Shown one piece after another: positions 39,550-51,742 of a stretch of 64,000 nucleotides of DNA (positions within the stretch are counted from its first letter, which is position 1; the number at the start of each line of letters is the position of its first letter). The stretch is from positions 1 through 64,000 of the forward strand of contig NZ_JPMI01000027.1 of assembly GCF_000733295.1 (NCBI RefSeq). Direction: 5' to 3'. The notes under the pieces were generated by a model, which was given only the letters and a program-made list of their open reading frames with translations, was not told where the DNA came from and made no database searches. The position numbers and the translations under genes are program-made. This DNA comes from Archangium violaceum Cb vi76. Its GTDB lineage: Bacteria > Myxococcota > Myxococcia > Myxococcales > Myxococcaceae.

Positions 39550-40419
39550 TCAGACGAGCACCCGCAGGTAGCGCAGCCGGCCGCGCACCACCTCGGCCAC
39601 GGCGAGCACTCCCCCCGAGGGGTCCACCACCCGGACCCGGCCGGGATGGGCGGGAGCCTCCACGGGCACCCCATGGGACACCCGGACCGCGTCCTCCGCG
39701 CTCACCCGCACCGCGGGCAGGTCCGTGAGGGCCTCGGAGACGGGCAGCAGCCGCTTCGCCAGGGCCGAGGGCTCCCGGGCCAGCTCGGCCAGGTCCGCCA
39801 GCGGCAGGGCATGCGCCAGGGTGAAGGGACCACTGTGGGTGCGCCGCAGCGCCTCCAGGTGGGCCCCGCAGCCCAGCACCCGGCCGATGTCATAGGCGAG
39901 CGTGCGCACGAAGAAGCCCTTGGAGCAGCGCACGGACAGACGCAGCTGGTTGGCGCTGAAGTCGCGCAGCACCAGCTCGTACACCGTCACCTGGCGGCTG
40001 GCGCGCTCCACCTCCTCGCCGGCACGGGCGAGCTCGTACAGCCGCTTCCCGCCCACCTTCACCGCCGAGTACATGGGCGGTACCTGCTCGAAGGAGCCCC
40101 GGAAGCGGCCCAGCACGTCCTCCAGCAGCGCGGAAGTCAGGGCGGGCACCGGAGCCTCGGCCACCACCTTGCCCTCGGCGTCCTGGGTGTCCGTCTCCGC
40201 GCCCAGACGCACCACGGCGTCGTAGGCCTTGTCGCCCTCGGTGATGAAGCCGGCCACCTTGGTCGCCTCCCCCAGGCACAGGGGCAGCACCCCCGTGGCC
40301 ATCGGGTCCAGCGTGCCGGTGTGGCCCACCTTCTTCACCTTGAGCAGACCCCGGACCTGCCGCACCACGTCGAACGAGGTGGGCCCCTTGGGCTTATCGA
40401 TGACCAGGACGCCGTCCAT
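39550..40419 (-). CDS. truB: tRNA pseudouridine-55 synthase
   Basis: The 289-residue enzyme makes pseudouridine 55 in the tRNA T-arm. DGVLVIDKPKGPTSFDVVRQV opens the catalytic domain, with the nucleophilic Asp in VGHTGTLDPMATGVLPL. KGFFVRTLAYDIGRVLGCGAHL is the family's second signature, and a PUA-like C-terminus follows. The start at 40,419 has GGAAG just upstream. Part of the rimP-to-pnp translation operon. Confidence 0.95.
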   Translation of the reverse strand: MDGVLVIDKPKGPTSFDVVRQVRGLLKVKKVGHTGTLDPMATGVLPLCLGEATKVAGFITEGDKAYDAVVRLGAETDTQDAEGKVVAEAPVPALTSALLEDVLGRFRGSFEQVPPMYSAVKVGGKRLYELARAGEEVERASRQVTVYELVLRDFSANQLRLSVRCSKGFFVRTLAYDIGRVLGCGAHLEALRRTHSGPFTLAHALPLADLAELAREPSALAKRLLPVSEALTDLPAVRVSAEDAVRVSHGVPVEAPAHPGRVRVVDPSGGVLAVAEVVRGRLRYLRVLV

Positions 40420-40455
40420 GCTTCCAATCCTAACCGGCAACCGCTCCGTGTGCGG

Positions 40456-40815
40456 CTACCAGCCTTCCTTGTCCTTCACCTCGCGCAGCAACCGCTCGAT
40501 GCGGTCGCCCCGCTCCAACGACTCGTCGAAGGTGAAGAACACCTCGGGCGAGACTCGCAGGTTCACCGCCTCGGTGATTTCCCGGCGGATGTAACCCTTG
40601 GCCGCCTCGAGACCTTTCTGGGTCTCCTTGCGGTCCTGCTCGCTCCCCATCATCGAGTAGTAGACGCGCGCCGTCTTCAGGTCCGGCGACACCTTCACGC
40701 CGGTGATGGTGATGAAGCCGATACGGGGATCCTTCAATTCCCCCCGGGTGAGCATCCGTCCAAGCGCCGCCTGGATCTCCTGCCCCACCCGCTCCGGCCG
40801 ATTGCTGGTACTCAT
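40456..40815 (-). CDS. rbfA: Ribosome-binding factor A
   Basis: The 119-residue protein is a single KH-like RbfA domain ([80 protein letters not shown]). It assists 30S maturation and cold adaptation. It starts 4 bp into the end of the ylxP gene (ATGA overlap). Confidence 0.94.
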   Translation of the reverse strand: MSTSNRPERVGQEIQAALGRMLTRGELKDPRIGFITITGVKVSPDLKTARVYYSMMGSEQDRKETQKGLEAAKGYIRREITEAVNLRVSPEVFFTFDESLERGDRIERLLREVKDKEGW

Positions 40816-41420
40816 TTCTTCTCCCAATCCCTCGGGTTGCGCAGACTCCGAGCACGGGCCCGGGCATCCTCCAGGGACATGGGCCCCTGCTGCCGCTCCG
40901 TGCCCCTGGCCGGCCGCCCGCTCTCCTGCCCCTGGTGCCGGCGCTCCCAGTCCGCCATTCCCTCGGCCTCGGCCATGGAGCGATCTCCACGGCCCATGCC
41001 GGCGATGAGCTCTTCCAGGTCCGCTTCGGGACCTGCCTCATCGTCCGTATCCTCGTCCTCGTCCGATTCCTCGTCATCCCCGGCTTCGACCCGCCCGGCG
41101 GACGACGACCGGCCGGGGGTGTACAGCGTGTCCCCGAAGGCCATGATCTCCGTCTGACGGGTGAGGAGGGGCGCGACGTACATCTCTTCCACGAAGTGGA
41201 TGATCTTCTCCATCTGCTCGTCGACGTGGCGGCGCTCGTTGCCCACCACCGCCAACGCGAGCGTCGCCTTCTGCCAGAGATCCTGGTCATCCACCTCGGC
41301 CACCGCCACGTTGAACCGGGCCTTCACCCGGTCCGTTATCCGGCGGAGCACCTGCCGCTTGGCCTTGAGGGAACTGCTCTCCGGAATCTGCAGGGTCAGA
41401 CGTGCGACGCAGACGAACAT
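40812..41420 (-). CDS. ylxP: DUF503/YlxP-family protein with acidic C-terminal extension
   Basis: Residues 1-95 are the DUF503 fold ([44 protein letters not shown] to [15 protein letters not shown]). Most homologues stop there. This one has about 105 further residues, very acidic ([21 protein letters not shown]) then basic, probably disordered. Position between infB and rbfA is conserved. YlxP is thought to help ribosome assembly or RNA handling. The extension is lineage-specific and might bind a partner. Confidence 0.88.
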   Translation of the reverse strand: MFVCVARLTLQIPESSSLKAKRQVLRRITDRVKARFNVAVAEVDDQDLWQKATLALAVVGNERRHVDEQMEKIIHFVEEMYVAPLLTRQTEIMAFGDTLYTPGRSSSAGRVEAGDDEESDEDEDTDDEAGPEADLEELIAGMGRGDRSMAEAEGMADWERRHQGQESGRPARGTERQQGPMSLEDARARARSLRNPRDWEKK

Positions 41421-41463
41421 GACAGTCAGGACCTCGACCCGGTGACCTCGCCTGGAGGGCGGG

Positions 41464-41484
41464 CCACCGGGTGCATTCCGGTGG
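41464..41484 (-). terminator. Stem-loop between infB and ylxP
   Basis: CCACCGG and CCGGTGG form a 7-bp stem with a 7-nt loop in the infB-ylxP gap. No T-run follows, so it is more likely an attenuator or processing site than a full terminator. Confidence 0.35.
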
Positions 41485-41508
41485 TGAAGGACAGCGGCCG
41501 GAGAGGCA

Positions 41509-44500
41509 CTAGCTCAGGCTCGGCCGCGTCTCCTCGATCTCATAGGCCTCGATGATGTCGCCGGGCTTGAGATCCGTGTAGTTCTCGATGCCGATACCGC
41601 ACTCGAAGCCCTGGGCGACTTCCTTCACGTCGTCCTTGAAGCGGCGGAGCGAGGCCATCTTTCCGGAGAACAGCTGCTTGCTGTCGCGCAGCAGGCGGAC
41701 GAAGGCACCACGCTTCATCACGCCGTCGAGCACCGCCGCACCGGCGATGGTGCCCAGCTTCGGGACGTTGAAGGTGTTGCGCACCTCGGCACGGCCCAGC
41801 TTGCGCTCGGTGCGGATGGGCTCCAGGAGGTCTTCCATGGACTTCCGCACACCGTCGATGAGCTCGTAGATGATGCTGTAGGTCTCCAGCTTCACCTCCT
41901 GAGCCTTGGCGGCGGCCTCGGTGCCGGACTCGGGCTTGACGTTGAAGCCCACCACGAGGCCCTTGGAAGCGGCCGCGCGCATCACGTCGCCCTCGGTCAT
42001 CGCGCCCACGCCCGAGTGGATGACTTCCACGCGGACCTTGTGGGTGGACAGCTTCTGGACGGCCTCCTTGACGGCCTCGGCCGAGCCCTGCACGTCCGCC
42101 TTGATGACGAGGCGCAGCTCCTTGGGACCACCGCCCGCCTTGGTCTTGGCGAACAGCTGCTCGAGCGTCTCGCGGGTGTTGGCCTTGCCCAGATCCGCCT
42201 CGCGGCCCTTCATGGCGCGGTGCGAGGCGATCTCCTTGGCGGCCTTCTCGTCGGCCACCGCGTTGAGGGTGTCACCCGCGGTGGGCACGCCGGACAGGCC
42301 GATGAGCTCGGCGGAGTAGCCCGGGAGCACTTCCTTCACGGACTCGCCCCGGCTGTTGTTCATGGCGCGCACGCGGCCGAAGTGCGTACCGGTGACGACG
42401 GCATCGCCCACCTTGAGCGTGCCCTCCTGCACCAGCACCGTGGCCACGGGACCGCGGCCCTTCTCCAGCTTGGCCTCGATGATGGCGCCCACCGCCGGAC
42501 GGCTCGGGTTGCTCGTGAGCTCGAGCACCTCGGCCTGCAGCGCGATGTTCTCCAGCAGCAGGTCGATGCCCATCTTCTGCTTGGCCGACACGGGAACCAT
42601 GATGGTTTCGCCGCCCCACTCCTCGGGAGTGAGCTCGTAGTTGGCCAGGTCCTTCTTCACGCGGTCCGGGTTGGCGCCCGGCACGTCCATCTTGTTGATG
42701 GCGACGACGATGGGCACCTCGGCGGCCTTGGCCTGCTTGATGGACTCGATCGTCTGCGGCATCACGCCGTCGTCGGCGGCCACCACCAGCACCACGATGT
42801 CCGTCACGTTGGCGCCACGGGCGCGCATGGACGTGAAGGCCTCGTGGCCCGGGGTATCCAGGAAGGTGATGTCCCCGCGCGACGTCTTCACCGAGTAGGC
42901 GCCGATGTGCTGGGTGATGCCACCGGCCTCGCCGGCCGCCACGTTGGCGGCGCGGATGGCGTCGAGCAGACTCGTCTTGCCGTGGTCGACGTGACCCATG
43001 ACCGTGACGACCGGCGGACGGTTGCGCTGGTCCTCGGCGCGCTCCTCCACCTCGGGCAGGAAGTCCTCGACCTCGAAGCCGGCCTTCTCCACGCGCCAGC
43101 CGTAATCGGTGGCGATCAACTCCGTGGTCTCCGCGTCGATGATCTGGTTGGCCGTGGCCATCTTGCCCAGGCCCATCAGCTTCTTGATGAGCTCGTTGGT
43201 GCGCACACCCATGCGCTGGCCCAGGTCGGACACGGAGATGCCCTCCTGGATCTTGATGACCTTCTTCTCCTCGGCCATCTGGGTGATCTGCGTCTTGGCG
43301 CCCTTCTTGGTGGGCTTCTTCTTCTTGCCGCGGATGGGGATGGTGACGCGACCCCACACGAGATCGGAGATCTCCTGCTTGGAAGGACCGCCCTCCCCCG
43401 CTGCGCCACGCTTGGTGCGTCCGCCCGCCTTCTCCTTGTCCTTGCCCTTGGAGACGTCGACGAGCTCGCGGCCACGGCCGGCATGGTCGGGGATGACCCG
43501 GAACTCACGCTTCTCGGTGCCGATGGCGCTCTTGCCCGGCGCCATGGGGTACTGCTTGCCCGCGCCGCCCGTGGGCGTCACCCGGCGAACCTGGATGAGC
43601 GGACGCGAGATGACGACGGCCTGGGTGGCCGTGGGACGCAGCGAGCGCGGATCCTGCGAGACCTGCTGGTGGGGAACGCCGCCCACCATCACCTGCTGGC
43701 CCGTCTGGCCGGGAGCGCCACCGGGCTGACCACCCGGCGCGGTACCCGGAGACGAGGGACGCACCGGACCGGTCGACTGAATCCCGCCACTGCGCTGGTA
43801 CTGGCTGGGCGCGCCACGCTGATACTGGCCACCGGGACGGCCTCCCTGACCACCGGGGCCACCGGGACGGCCTCCCTGACCACCGGGGCCACCGGGACGG
43901 CCTCCCTGACCACCGGGGCCACCGGGACGGCCTCCCTGACCACCGGGGCCACCGGGACGGCCTCCCTGGCCGCCGGGACCGCCGGGACGACCGCCCATGC
44001 CCCCCTGACCACCTGGGGAAGAGGTCCGATGCGGACCGGAAGAAGGATGGGCCGAGGGGGTCCGGACAGTGGGTGGAACCGCCGAAGGCGGGCGGGTAGA
44101 CAAGCTGGGTGACTCCTTGACAGGGGATGGCGGCTGCGCGGCGGCAGCCGGGGGCGGGGTAACCGCACGGGGCGGCTCCGCGGCCCGCGGCGCCTCAATG
44201 GCGGCTGCGGGAGACGACGGCTGCGTGGCGGGGCTCGACGGCTCCGCGGCGGCAGGCTGAGCCTCGGCACGGGGTGCCTCGGCGGGAGTGACCGGCGCCA
44301 CGGGGGCGGCCGGAGTCTCGGAAACGGGAACCGGAGCAGCGGCCCTCGGCGCCTCGGTGGCGGGAGCAGGAGAAGCCACGGGAGCGGACGGTGCCTCGGG
44401 GGCAGCGGCGGCGGGCGGCTGAGCAGTTGCGGCCCTCGGCGCCTCGGCGGCCGGCGCCTCGACGGCCGACGGCGGCTCGGGAGCACGCGGCGCCTCGGCG

Positions 44501-44802
44501 GCCGGCGCCTCGGCGGCCGGCGCCTCCTCATAACCGGCGTCGGAGGACGAGGGAGCACTCGTCGGGGCCTTGCGGCGCACCACGAATCCCTTGGCTGTCA
44601 CCGGCGCCGCGGCCTGCTTGGGCTTCCGCTTGTCCAGAATCTTCTGCACGGCAGCGGTGGCCTGATCGTCCTCGAGTGAGGACGAGTGGCTCTTGACGTC
44701 GTAGCCGAGCGCGACGAGCTCAGTCACGACCTCTTTGTTGTCGAGCTCGACCCCTTGGTCCTTGAGCTCTTTTGCAATCTCGTGAACGCGCTTCTTCGAC
44801 AT
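41509..44802 (-). CDS. infB: Translation initiation factor IF-2
   Basis: The 1,097-residue IF-2 is longer than average because of a 490-residue low-complexity part (Ala/Pro/Glu-rich, then a Gly-rich [10 protein letters not shown] array) between the N-terminal helical domain ([22 protein letters not shown]) and the IF2-N module ([30 protein letters not shown]). The G domain is canonical: [35 protein letters not shown] and [12 protein letters not shown]. The C2 domain binds initiator fMet-tRNA. Expansion of this linker is typical of myxobacteria. Confidence 0.97.
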   Translation of the reverse strand: MSKKRVHEIAKELKDQGVELDNKEVVTELVALGYDVKSHSSSLEDDQATAAVQKILDKRKPKQAAAPVTAKGFVVRRKAPTSAPSSSDAGYEEAPAAEAPAAEAPRAPEPPSAVEAPAAEAPRAATAQPPAAAAPEAPSAPVASPAPATEAPRAAAPVPVSETPAAPVAPVTPAEAPRAEAQPAAAEPSSPATQPSSPAAAIEAPRAAEPPRAVTPPPAAAAQPPSPVKESPSLSTRPPSAVPPTVRTPSAHPSSGPHRTSSPGGQGGMGGRPGGPGGQGGRPGGPGGQGGRPGGPGGQGGRPGGPGGQGGRPGGPGGQGGRPGGQYQRGAPSQYQRSGGIQSTGPVRPSSPGTAPGGQPGGAPGQTGQQVMVGGVPHQQVSQDPRSLRPTATQAVVISRPLIQVRRVTPTGGAGKQYPMAPGKSAIGTEKREFRVIPDHAGRGRELVDVSKGKDKEKAGGRTKRGAAGEGGPSKQEISDLVWGRVTIPIRGKKKKPTKKGAKTQITQMAEEKKVIKIQEGISVSDLGQRMGVRTNELIKKLMGLGKMATANQIIDAETTELIATDYGWRVEKAGFEVEDFLPEVEERAEDQRNRPPVVTVMGHVDHGKTSLLDAIRAANVAAGEAGGITQHIGAYSVKTSRGDITFLDTPGHEAFTSMRARGANVTDIVVLVVAADDGVMPQTIESIKQAKAAEVPIVVAINKMDVPGANPDRVKKDLANYELTPEEWGGETIMVPVSAKQKMGIDLLLENIALQAEVLELTSNPSRPAVGAIIEAKLEKGRGPVATVLVQEGTLKVGDAVVTGTHFGRVRAMNNSRGESVKEVLPGYSAELIGLSGVPTAGDTLNAVADEKAAKEIASHRAMKGREADLGKANTRETLEQLFAKTKAGGGPKELRLVIKADVQGSAEAVKEAVQKLSTHKVRVEVIHSGVGAMTEGDVMRAAASKGLVVGFNVKPESGTEAAAKAQEVKLETYSIIYELIDGVRKSMEDLLEPIRTERKLGRAEVRNTFNVPKLGTIAGAAVLDGVMKRGAFVRLLRDSKQLFSGKMASLRRFKDDVKEVAQGFECGIGIENYTDLKPGDIIEAYEIEETRPSLS
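43831..43980 (-). repeat. Five 30-bp tandem repeats inside infB
   Basis: The unit ACCGGGACGGCCTCCCTGAC plus CACCGGGGCC occurs five times head to tail (the last with four changes) and encodes [10 protein letters not shown] decapeptides. In-frame unit length permits copy-number change without harm. Confidence 0.9.
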
Positions 44803-44873
44803 ACGTTGCTTGGCCTTTTGCTCCGCCGGCTACCGGGCGCAGCACCCTAATCCAAAAATGTGTGCGAGTGGTG

Positions 44874-45215
44874 CTAACACCCACTCCCCCCGGCCGCTCC
44901 ACCCCGAGCCGGGCCCGACTCCAACGCCTGTCCCAGGGCCGACGGGTCGACTGCCCCCGCCTTCCCCCGGAAGGCCCTGCCAAAGGCCTTCCGCTTCACC
45001 GCTGCCGCCAGGCACCCGGCTCCGCAGAGCCATGCCCCCCTCCCAGGGAGCCGCCTCGCCCGGTCCACCACCACCGCGCCCTCGGGGCCCACCGCCAACC
45101 GGGTGAGCTCCGCCTGGATTCGCCGGGCGCCGCAACCGATGCAGCTTCGCACCGGTCCGGCGTTCGCCGGGAGTTCTTCTTTTCTTCTACTACCGGAACG
45201 AGCCTTCAGGCGCAT
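44874..45215 (-). CDS. ylxR: YlxR-family (DUF448) RNA-binding protein
   Basis: About 113 residues from ATG 45,215; a TTG at 45,227 could add four. It contains the DUF448 signature RSCIGCGARRIQAELTRLAVGPEGAVVVDRARRLPGRGAWLCGAGCL with its Cys residues. Its location between nusA and infB is invariant across many bacteria. It is thought to bind RNA or nucleoid and influence RNase P activity. Confidence 0.88.
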   Translation of the reverse strand: MRLKARSGSRRKEELPANAGPVRSCIGCGARRIQAELTRLAVGPEGAVVVDRARRLPGRGAWLCGAGCLAAAVKRKAFGRAFRGKAGAVDPSALGQALESGPARGGAAGGSGC

Positions 45216-45256
45216 CCCCCCTGCCAACCGAGCGAGCTTACGTCCTCACTCCGACC

Positions 45257-46948
<1,692 letters not shown>

Positions 46949-47005
46949 CTTCTCCAAAGGTTCCACGGGCGCGCCCGCGCGAGGGCGCACCCTGTATGTG
47001 GACTG

Positions 47006-47488
47006 CTAGAACTCGAACTCCAGGTTGGCCTTGGCGATGTCCTTGAAGGGGATGCGGAAGCTGCCCGCCCCTTCCACGTCCACGGCGATGGCGTCGGCCG
47101 CCACCTCGGTGAGCGTCCCGGTGAAGTTCTTGCGCGGCGGCTCCCCGATGGGACCAAAGGTCTTCACCTTGACCGTCTGGCCCTTCACCCGCTCGAAATG
47201 CACGGGCTTCTTCAGGGGCCTGTTCACACCCGGGCTGGAGACCTCCAGGTTGTACTCGTGGGGGACGATGTCCTCCACATCCAGCACCGTGTCCACCGCC
47301 CGCGAGACCTGCGAGCACTCGTCCAGACCCACCCGTCCACCCGGCTTGTCGATGAACAGGCGCAGGACCCAGCCCTCGCGCTCGCGGAGGAACTCCACCT
47401 CGAGGAGCTCCAGCCCCTCGCCCGCAACGATGGGCTCGAGCAGCTCCTGTGCCCTTGCCTCCACCGTTTGCTTGATGTTCTCCGCCAT
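47006..47488 (-). CDS. rimP: Ribosome maturation factor RimP
   Basis: The 160-residue protein has the two RimP domains: LLEPIVAGEGLELLEVEFLREREGWVLRLFIDKPGGRVGLDECSQVSRAVDTVLD, then YNLEVSSPGVNRPLKKPVHFER with the C-terminal Sm-like barrel. It is needed for 30S assembly. First gene of the operon, start at 47,488 (MAENIK). The frame is open further upstream, but that part overlaps a terminator-like hairpin and is not conserved. Confidence 0.94.
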   Translation of the reverse strand: MAENIKQTVEARAQELLEPIVAGEGLELLEVEFLREREGWVLRLFIDKPGGRVGLDECSQVSRAVDTVLDVEDIVPHEYNLEVSSPGVNRPLKKPVHFERVKGQTVKVKTFGPIGEPPRKNFTGTLTEVAADAIAVDVEGAGSFRIPFKDIAKANLEFEF

Positions 47489-47514
47489 AGGCCGCTTCGA
47501 AGACTCCGGACTCC

Positions 47515-47549
47515 AAAAACACAAAAAGCGGGCACGACGGCCCACTTTT
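47515..47549 (-). terminator. Intrinsic-terminator-like hairpin (attenuator) in the rimP-nusA leader
   Basis: On the minus strand AAAAGTGGGC and GCCCGCTTTT (one G-T pair) form a 10-bp stem with a 6-nt loop (47,549-47,524), followed by a T-rich run containing TTTTTGTGTTTTT. It lies about 35 nt before the rimP start and is oriented to stop transcription entering the operon. Confidence 0.6.
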
Positions 47550-47691
47550 CGAGGAACTGCGTCGAAAAATGTCGGCGGCGTCCGTAACACACGCCACCTC
47601 GGGGTGTAAAGGATGACGCACCCCTTGTCCTGACATCCAACAGTCCTCCCGGGGGTAGGGATTCCCGGGGTTTCCGTGGACGCGGACCGGT

Positions 47692-47697
47692 TATAAC
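47692..47697 (+). promoter_or_regulatory. -10 box of the nitrilase-family gene
   Basis: TATAAC ends 6 nt before the ATG at 47,704, suggesting a leaderless or nearly leaderless message. No good -35 box is present. Confidence 0.35.
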
Positions 47698-47703
47698 GCC
47701 CCC

Positions 47704-48507
<804 letters not shown>

Positions 48508-48584
48508 AGCGACCGGGCACTTGTGACCGGCCCCCTGGGTCCCGGGTCCATTCCCCGTTACACTGAGGATCCGGAACCTCTCTC

Positions 48585-49052
48585 GTGAAAAGTCGCTGGT
48601 CCTCCATGGTGTTCGTCCTCCTCGGGGCCTTCTCGGTGGGTTGTCCCGCCGATGAGAAGCCCGTGGCCCCGGTGCAGGCACCGGCCGCGCCGCCTCCGGT
48701 GCGCCGTGCCCAGCTCAAGGGCCTTCAAGGAGATGTGAAGGTCAAACGCGCGGCGGGAGACGAATGGATCTCCGCCCAGGATGGCATGCCCCTCTTCGAG
48801 AACGACAAGGTACGCACGGTGGCCGGCGCGGGAGCGCAGATCGTCTTCGCCAATGGAAGCATCGTGAACCTGGGCGATGACGCGCTGATCGGCATCGCGG
48901 AGACGCGGCCGAGGCCCGGGCAGGAGCGCACGGACCTGACCGTTCTCCGCGGACGGGTGGACGCCGAGATGGAAGATCCGGCACGCCAGTCCCTGTCCGT
49001 CACCACGCCAGCGGCCACCGTCCGGGCCGGAAGGGAGATCGTGTTCCAATGA
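48585..49052 (+). CDS. FecR-domain lipoprotein
   Basis: The 155-residue protein starts at GTG 48,585 with a lipoprotein signal (SMVFVLLGAFSVGCPAD). A FecR-like domain follows: LQGDVKVKRAAGDEWISAQDGMPLFENDKVRTVAGAGAQIVFANGSIVNLGDDALIGI and LTVLRGRVDAEM. Such proteins are periplasmic or surface modules, not iron sensors in this context. Its stop overlaps the next gene's ATG (ATGA). Confidence 0.82.
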   Translation: MKSRWSSMVFVLLGAFSVGCPADEKPVAPVQAPAAPPPVRRAQLKGLQGDVKVKRAAGDEWISAQDGMPLFENDKVRTVAGAGAQIVFANGSIVNLGDDALIGIAETRPRPGQERTDLTVLRGRVDAEMEDPARQSLSVTTPAATVRAGREIVFQ

Positions 49053-49936
49053 AGAGTTCCCTCCTGCTCGCCCTGTTGATGCTGGCACCCACCGAGGCGG
49101 TGGTGCGCGATGGAGAGTCGCTCGCCGAGGTGGCCCAGCGCACGATGGGAGACCGCGGTGGTGCCAGCGAGCTCAAGGCGCTCAATGGTTTGAAGGACAA
49201 CGCCGTCGTGCCAGGCACGAAGCTGAAGCTGCCCGGGCCCAACCGCGAGCTCGCCCAGCGCGTGCTGACGACGGCGCGCAACGCGTTGGCTGCGGCGGAC
49301 ACGAAGGCGGCCCGGCGCGAGGAAGCCTCGGCCAAGCTGAAGGAGGCCGAGGCCTACTTCCAGGGCGCGCGCTACGACGAGGCCGCCCAGGCCGCCGATG
49401 GCGCCTGGAAACTGGTGGCGGGCCCCGCGCCGCAGCCCACCGCCTTCACCGTGAACGTGACCGACAAGGGCATCACCACCGTGAAGTCCAGGTCCGGCCA
49501 GCCGGTGCGCGTGGAGGCCGAGGGGGTCACCCGTCCCGTCCATCCCGGCGAGAGCGTCAGCGTGGAGAAGGGCCAGCCGCCGCCTCCGCCCCGGGCTCCG
49601 CTGGGCGTGCCCCAGCCCACCTCCCCCGCCAACCGGCTGAAGCTGACCGTGCAGCCCGCCAAGGGCGGCCCGAGCCCCGTCACCCTCGCCTGGAAGGCGG
49701 TGGAGGGCGCGGAAGGCTACGAGGTGGAGCTCGTCCCCGCGCGTGGCGAGAAGCGCACGCTGCAGGCCAGTGCCAACCAGCTCCGGGTGTCGCTGACCGC
49801 GGGCCTCTACCGCTGGAGCGTGCGCGCGGTGGCCCACGAGGCCCGCTCCGAGGCGTCGGCCGAGCAGGGCTTCGAGGTGGCGGAAGCGCCAGCCAAGCCC
49901 ATCAATCTCCAGGTGCAGCCCTCGAAGTGGAAGTAG
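49049..49936 (+). CDS. Secreted LysM-like and fibronectin-like domain protein
   Basis: The 295-residue protein has a signal peptide (SSLLLALLMLAPTEA). A LysM-like segment follows (VRDGESLAEVAQRTMGDRGGASELKALNGLKDNAVVPGTKLKLP), then a helical TPR-like stretch (AKLKEAEAYFQGARYDEAAQAADGAWKL), a FecR-like strand pair, and a C-terminal fibronectin-III-like domain (VTLAWKAVEGAEGYEVELV, GLYRWSVRAVAHEARSEAS). It likely binds peptidoglycan in the envelope and works with the coupled FecR lipoprotein and the HD-GYP sensor 18 bp downstream. Confidence 0.8.
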   Translation: MKSSLLLALLMLAPTEAVVRDGESLAEVAQRTMGDRGGASELKALNGLKDNAVVPGTKLKLPGPNRELAQRVLTTARNALAAADTKAARREEASAKLKEAEAYFQGARYDEAAQAADGAWKLVAGPAPQPTAFTVNVTDKGITTVKSRSGQPVRVEAEGVTRPVHPGESVSVEKGQPPPPPRAPLGVPQPTSPANRLKLTVQPAKGGPSPVTLAWKAVEGAEGYEVELVPARGEKRTLQASANQLRVSLTAGLYRWSVRAVAHEARSEASAEQGFEVAEAPAKPINLQVQPSKWK

Positions 49937-49954
49937 CGCGGGAGGAGCGTCCCC

Positions 49955-51655
49955 ATGCGGCTCTTCAAGACCATCCTCTTGTTGATGCTGGTGGCCAGTC
50001 TGGTGCCCACCGTGATGGTGGGCCTGCTGTCCGTGTCCGACACGCGTGAGCTGCTGGTGCGCGACGCGCAGGAGCTCACCCAGGAGCGCGTCAAGCAACT
50101 GAAGCTCAAGGTGGAGGGCTTCCTCGCCGAGCCCACGCGCGCCGTCATGGGCATGGCGCGCGTGCCCAACTTCTTCGCCCTGCCCCTGGAGCAGCAGCAG
50201 ACGTACCTGCGCGCCGTGCTCAACCAGAGCCGGGAGGTGCAGGCCATCACCCTCTTCGGGCCCGATGGCAGGCGCCTCCCCGGGCTCCAGGCCTTCGCCG
50301 TCAGTGACGTGCCTCCCACCGCGCTCGCCGAGCACGAGTCGCGCGCCGTGGCCCTGCTGGAGGGGCTCGCCGGCCTGCACTACGCGGACGTGGTGTGGCG
50401 CCCCACCGGCGAGGCGGTGGTGACGTTCGCCTTCCCCGTGGGCGAGCCCGTCAAGGGCTACGTCGCCGCGGACGTGACGCTGGTGGAGCTGCAGTCCATG
50501 CTCGCCCAGGAGCGCGTGGGCAGCACCGGCTTCGTCTACCTCGCCGACGCCAAGGGCCATGTGCTCGCCGGCGGCGGTGGACTGGTGGCCGGCCAGGACG
50601 TCTCCCACCGGCCCGTGGTGTCGCACCTGCTCAAGGGCGTGGCGCGCTCCCCGGACACCGACATCCTCCACGTGGGCAACTTCGCCGAGGGCGACGAGGC
50701 CGTCGTCGCCGCCTACGCCACCCTGGCGGACCCCCACTGGGCCATCGTCTCCGAGCAGCCCGTGGCGCTCGCCTACAAGCAGGTGGAGACCATGGAGCGG
50801 CGCCTGCTGCTCACCGTGCTCGCCGCCACCGTGGTGGCCCTCGCGCTCGCCGCCTTCTTCTCGCGCAGCGTCACCCGCCCCCTCAAGGGCTTCACCCAGG
50901 GCGCCCTCCAGCTCGCCCAGGGCAAGTTCGGCCTCGAGGTCAACGTCCCCCAGAAGAACGAGCTCGGCGAGCTGGCCCGGACGTTCAACTACATGAGCAA
51001 GCAGCTGCTCGCGTACGACCACGAGAACCGCGGCCTCTACGAGAGCCTCGAGCAGGGCTACCTGGAGACCATCGTCGCCCTGGCCAACTCCATCGACTCC
51101 AAGGACTCCTACACCCGCGGCCACAGCCAGCGCGTGGGCGACGTGGCGGTGGAGATCGGCCGCGAGATGGCCCTCTCCGAGCGCGAGCTCAAGCAGCTCC
51201 AGTTCGGCGGCATCCTCCACGACATCGGGAAGATCGGCATCGTCGAGTCCATCCTCTGCAAGCAGTCGCGGCTGACGGACGAGGAGATGGCCATCATGCG
51301 CGAGCACCCGGCCATCGGCGACACCATCATCAAGCCCATCAGCTTCCTGCAGGCCATGCGCGCCTGCGTGCGCAGCCACCACGAGCGCTGGGATGGCACC
51401 GGCTACCCGGACAAGCTCGCCGGCGAGGACATCCCCCTGCTGGCCCGCATCGTCGCGTGCGCGGACACCTTCGACGCCTGCACCTCCACCCGCCCCTACC
51501 AGAAGGCCATGCCCCTGGAGAAGGCCATGGAGATCCTGGAGAACCTCAGCGGCAAGCAGCTGGACCCGGCCGTGGTCTCCGCGCTGCGCCGGGTGGTGGA
51601 GAAGAAGGGCGTGCGCGTCGAGGGCCATCGGCTCCCCGTGAAGCTCGCCTCGTGA
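49955..51655 (+). CDS. Membrane HD-GYP domain phosphodiesterase with Cache and HAMP domains
   Basis: The 566-residue protein has an N-terminal membrane helix (KTILLLMLVASLVPTVMVGLL), a periplasmic dCache-type sensor (QAITLFGPDGRRLPG, VGSTGFVYLADAKGHVLAGG), a second helix (LLLTVLAATVVALALAAFFS) and HAMP (RSVTRPLKGFTQGALQLAQGKFGLEV). The HD-GYP domain has HSQRVGDVAVEIG, GGILHDIGKIGI, REHPAIGDTIIKPI and SHHERWDGTGYPDKLAGEDIPLLARIV. All metal and GYP residues are present, so c-di-GMP hydrolysis is expected. It belongs to the FecR/LysM gene group. Confidence 0.93.
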   Translation: MRLFKTILLLMLVASLVPTVMVGLLSVSDTRELLVRDAQELTQERVKQLKLKVEGFLAEPTRAVMGMARVPNFFALPLEQQQTYLRAVLNQSREVQAITLFGPDGRRLPGLQAFAVSDVPPTALAEHESRAVALLEGLAGLHYADVVWRPTGEAVVTFAFPVGEPVKGYVAADVTLVELQSMLAQERVGSTGFVYLADAKGHVLAGGGGLVAGQDVSHRPVVSHLLKGVARSPDTDILHVGNFAEGDEAVVAAYATLADPHWAIVSEQPVALAYKQVETMERRLLLTVLAATVVALALAAFFSRSVTRPLKGFTQGALQLAQGKFGLEVNVPQKNELGELARTFNYMSKQLLAYDHENRGLYESLEQGYLETIVALANSIDSKDSYTRGHSQRVGDVAVEIGREMALSERELKQLQFGGILHDIGKIGIVESILCKQSRLTDEEMAIMREHPAIGDTIIKPISFLQAMRACVRSHHERWDGTGYPDKLAGEDIPLLARIVACADTFDACTSTRPYQKAMPLEKAMEILENLSGKQLDPAVVSALRRVVEKKGVRVEGHRLPVKLAS

Positions 51656-51742
51656 GGCCCTCCCCCGGGTTCCCCTCCCCCATCCGGTGCGCCGGATGGT
51701 AAGCAGGGCGCGACGATGTTCTCGCCCTGAAAGGGGAACCCC

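Noticed and set aside
43831..43980. CRISPR-like array
   Set aside because: The units are contiguous, with no spacers, and encode decapeptides in frame within infB.
47490..47590. N-terminal extension of RimP
   Set aside because: The in-frame upstream residues overlap the terminator-like hairpin and do not resemble RimP; MAENIK at 47,488 is the usual start.
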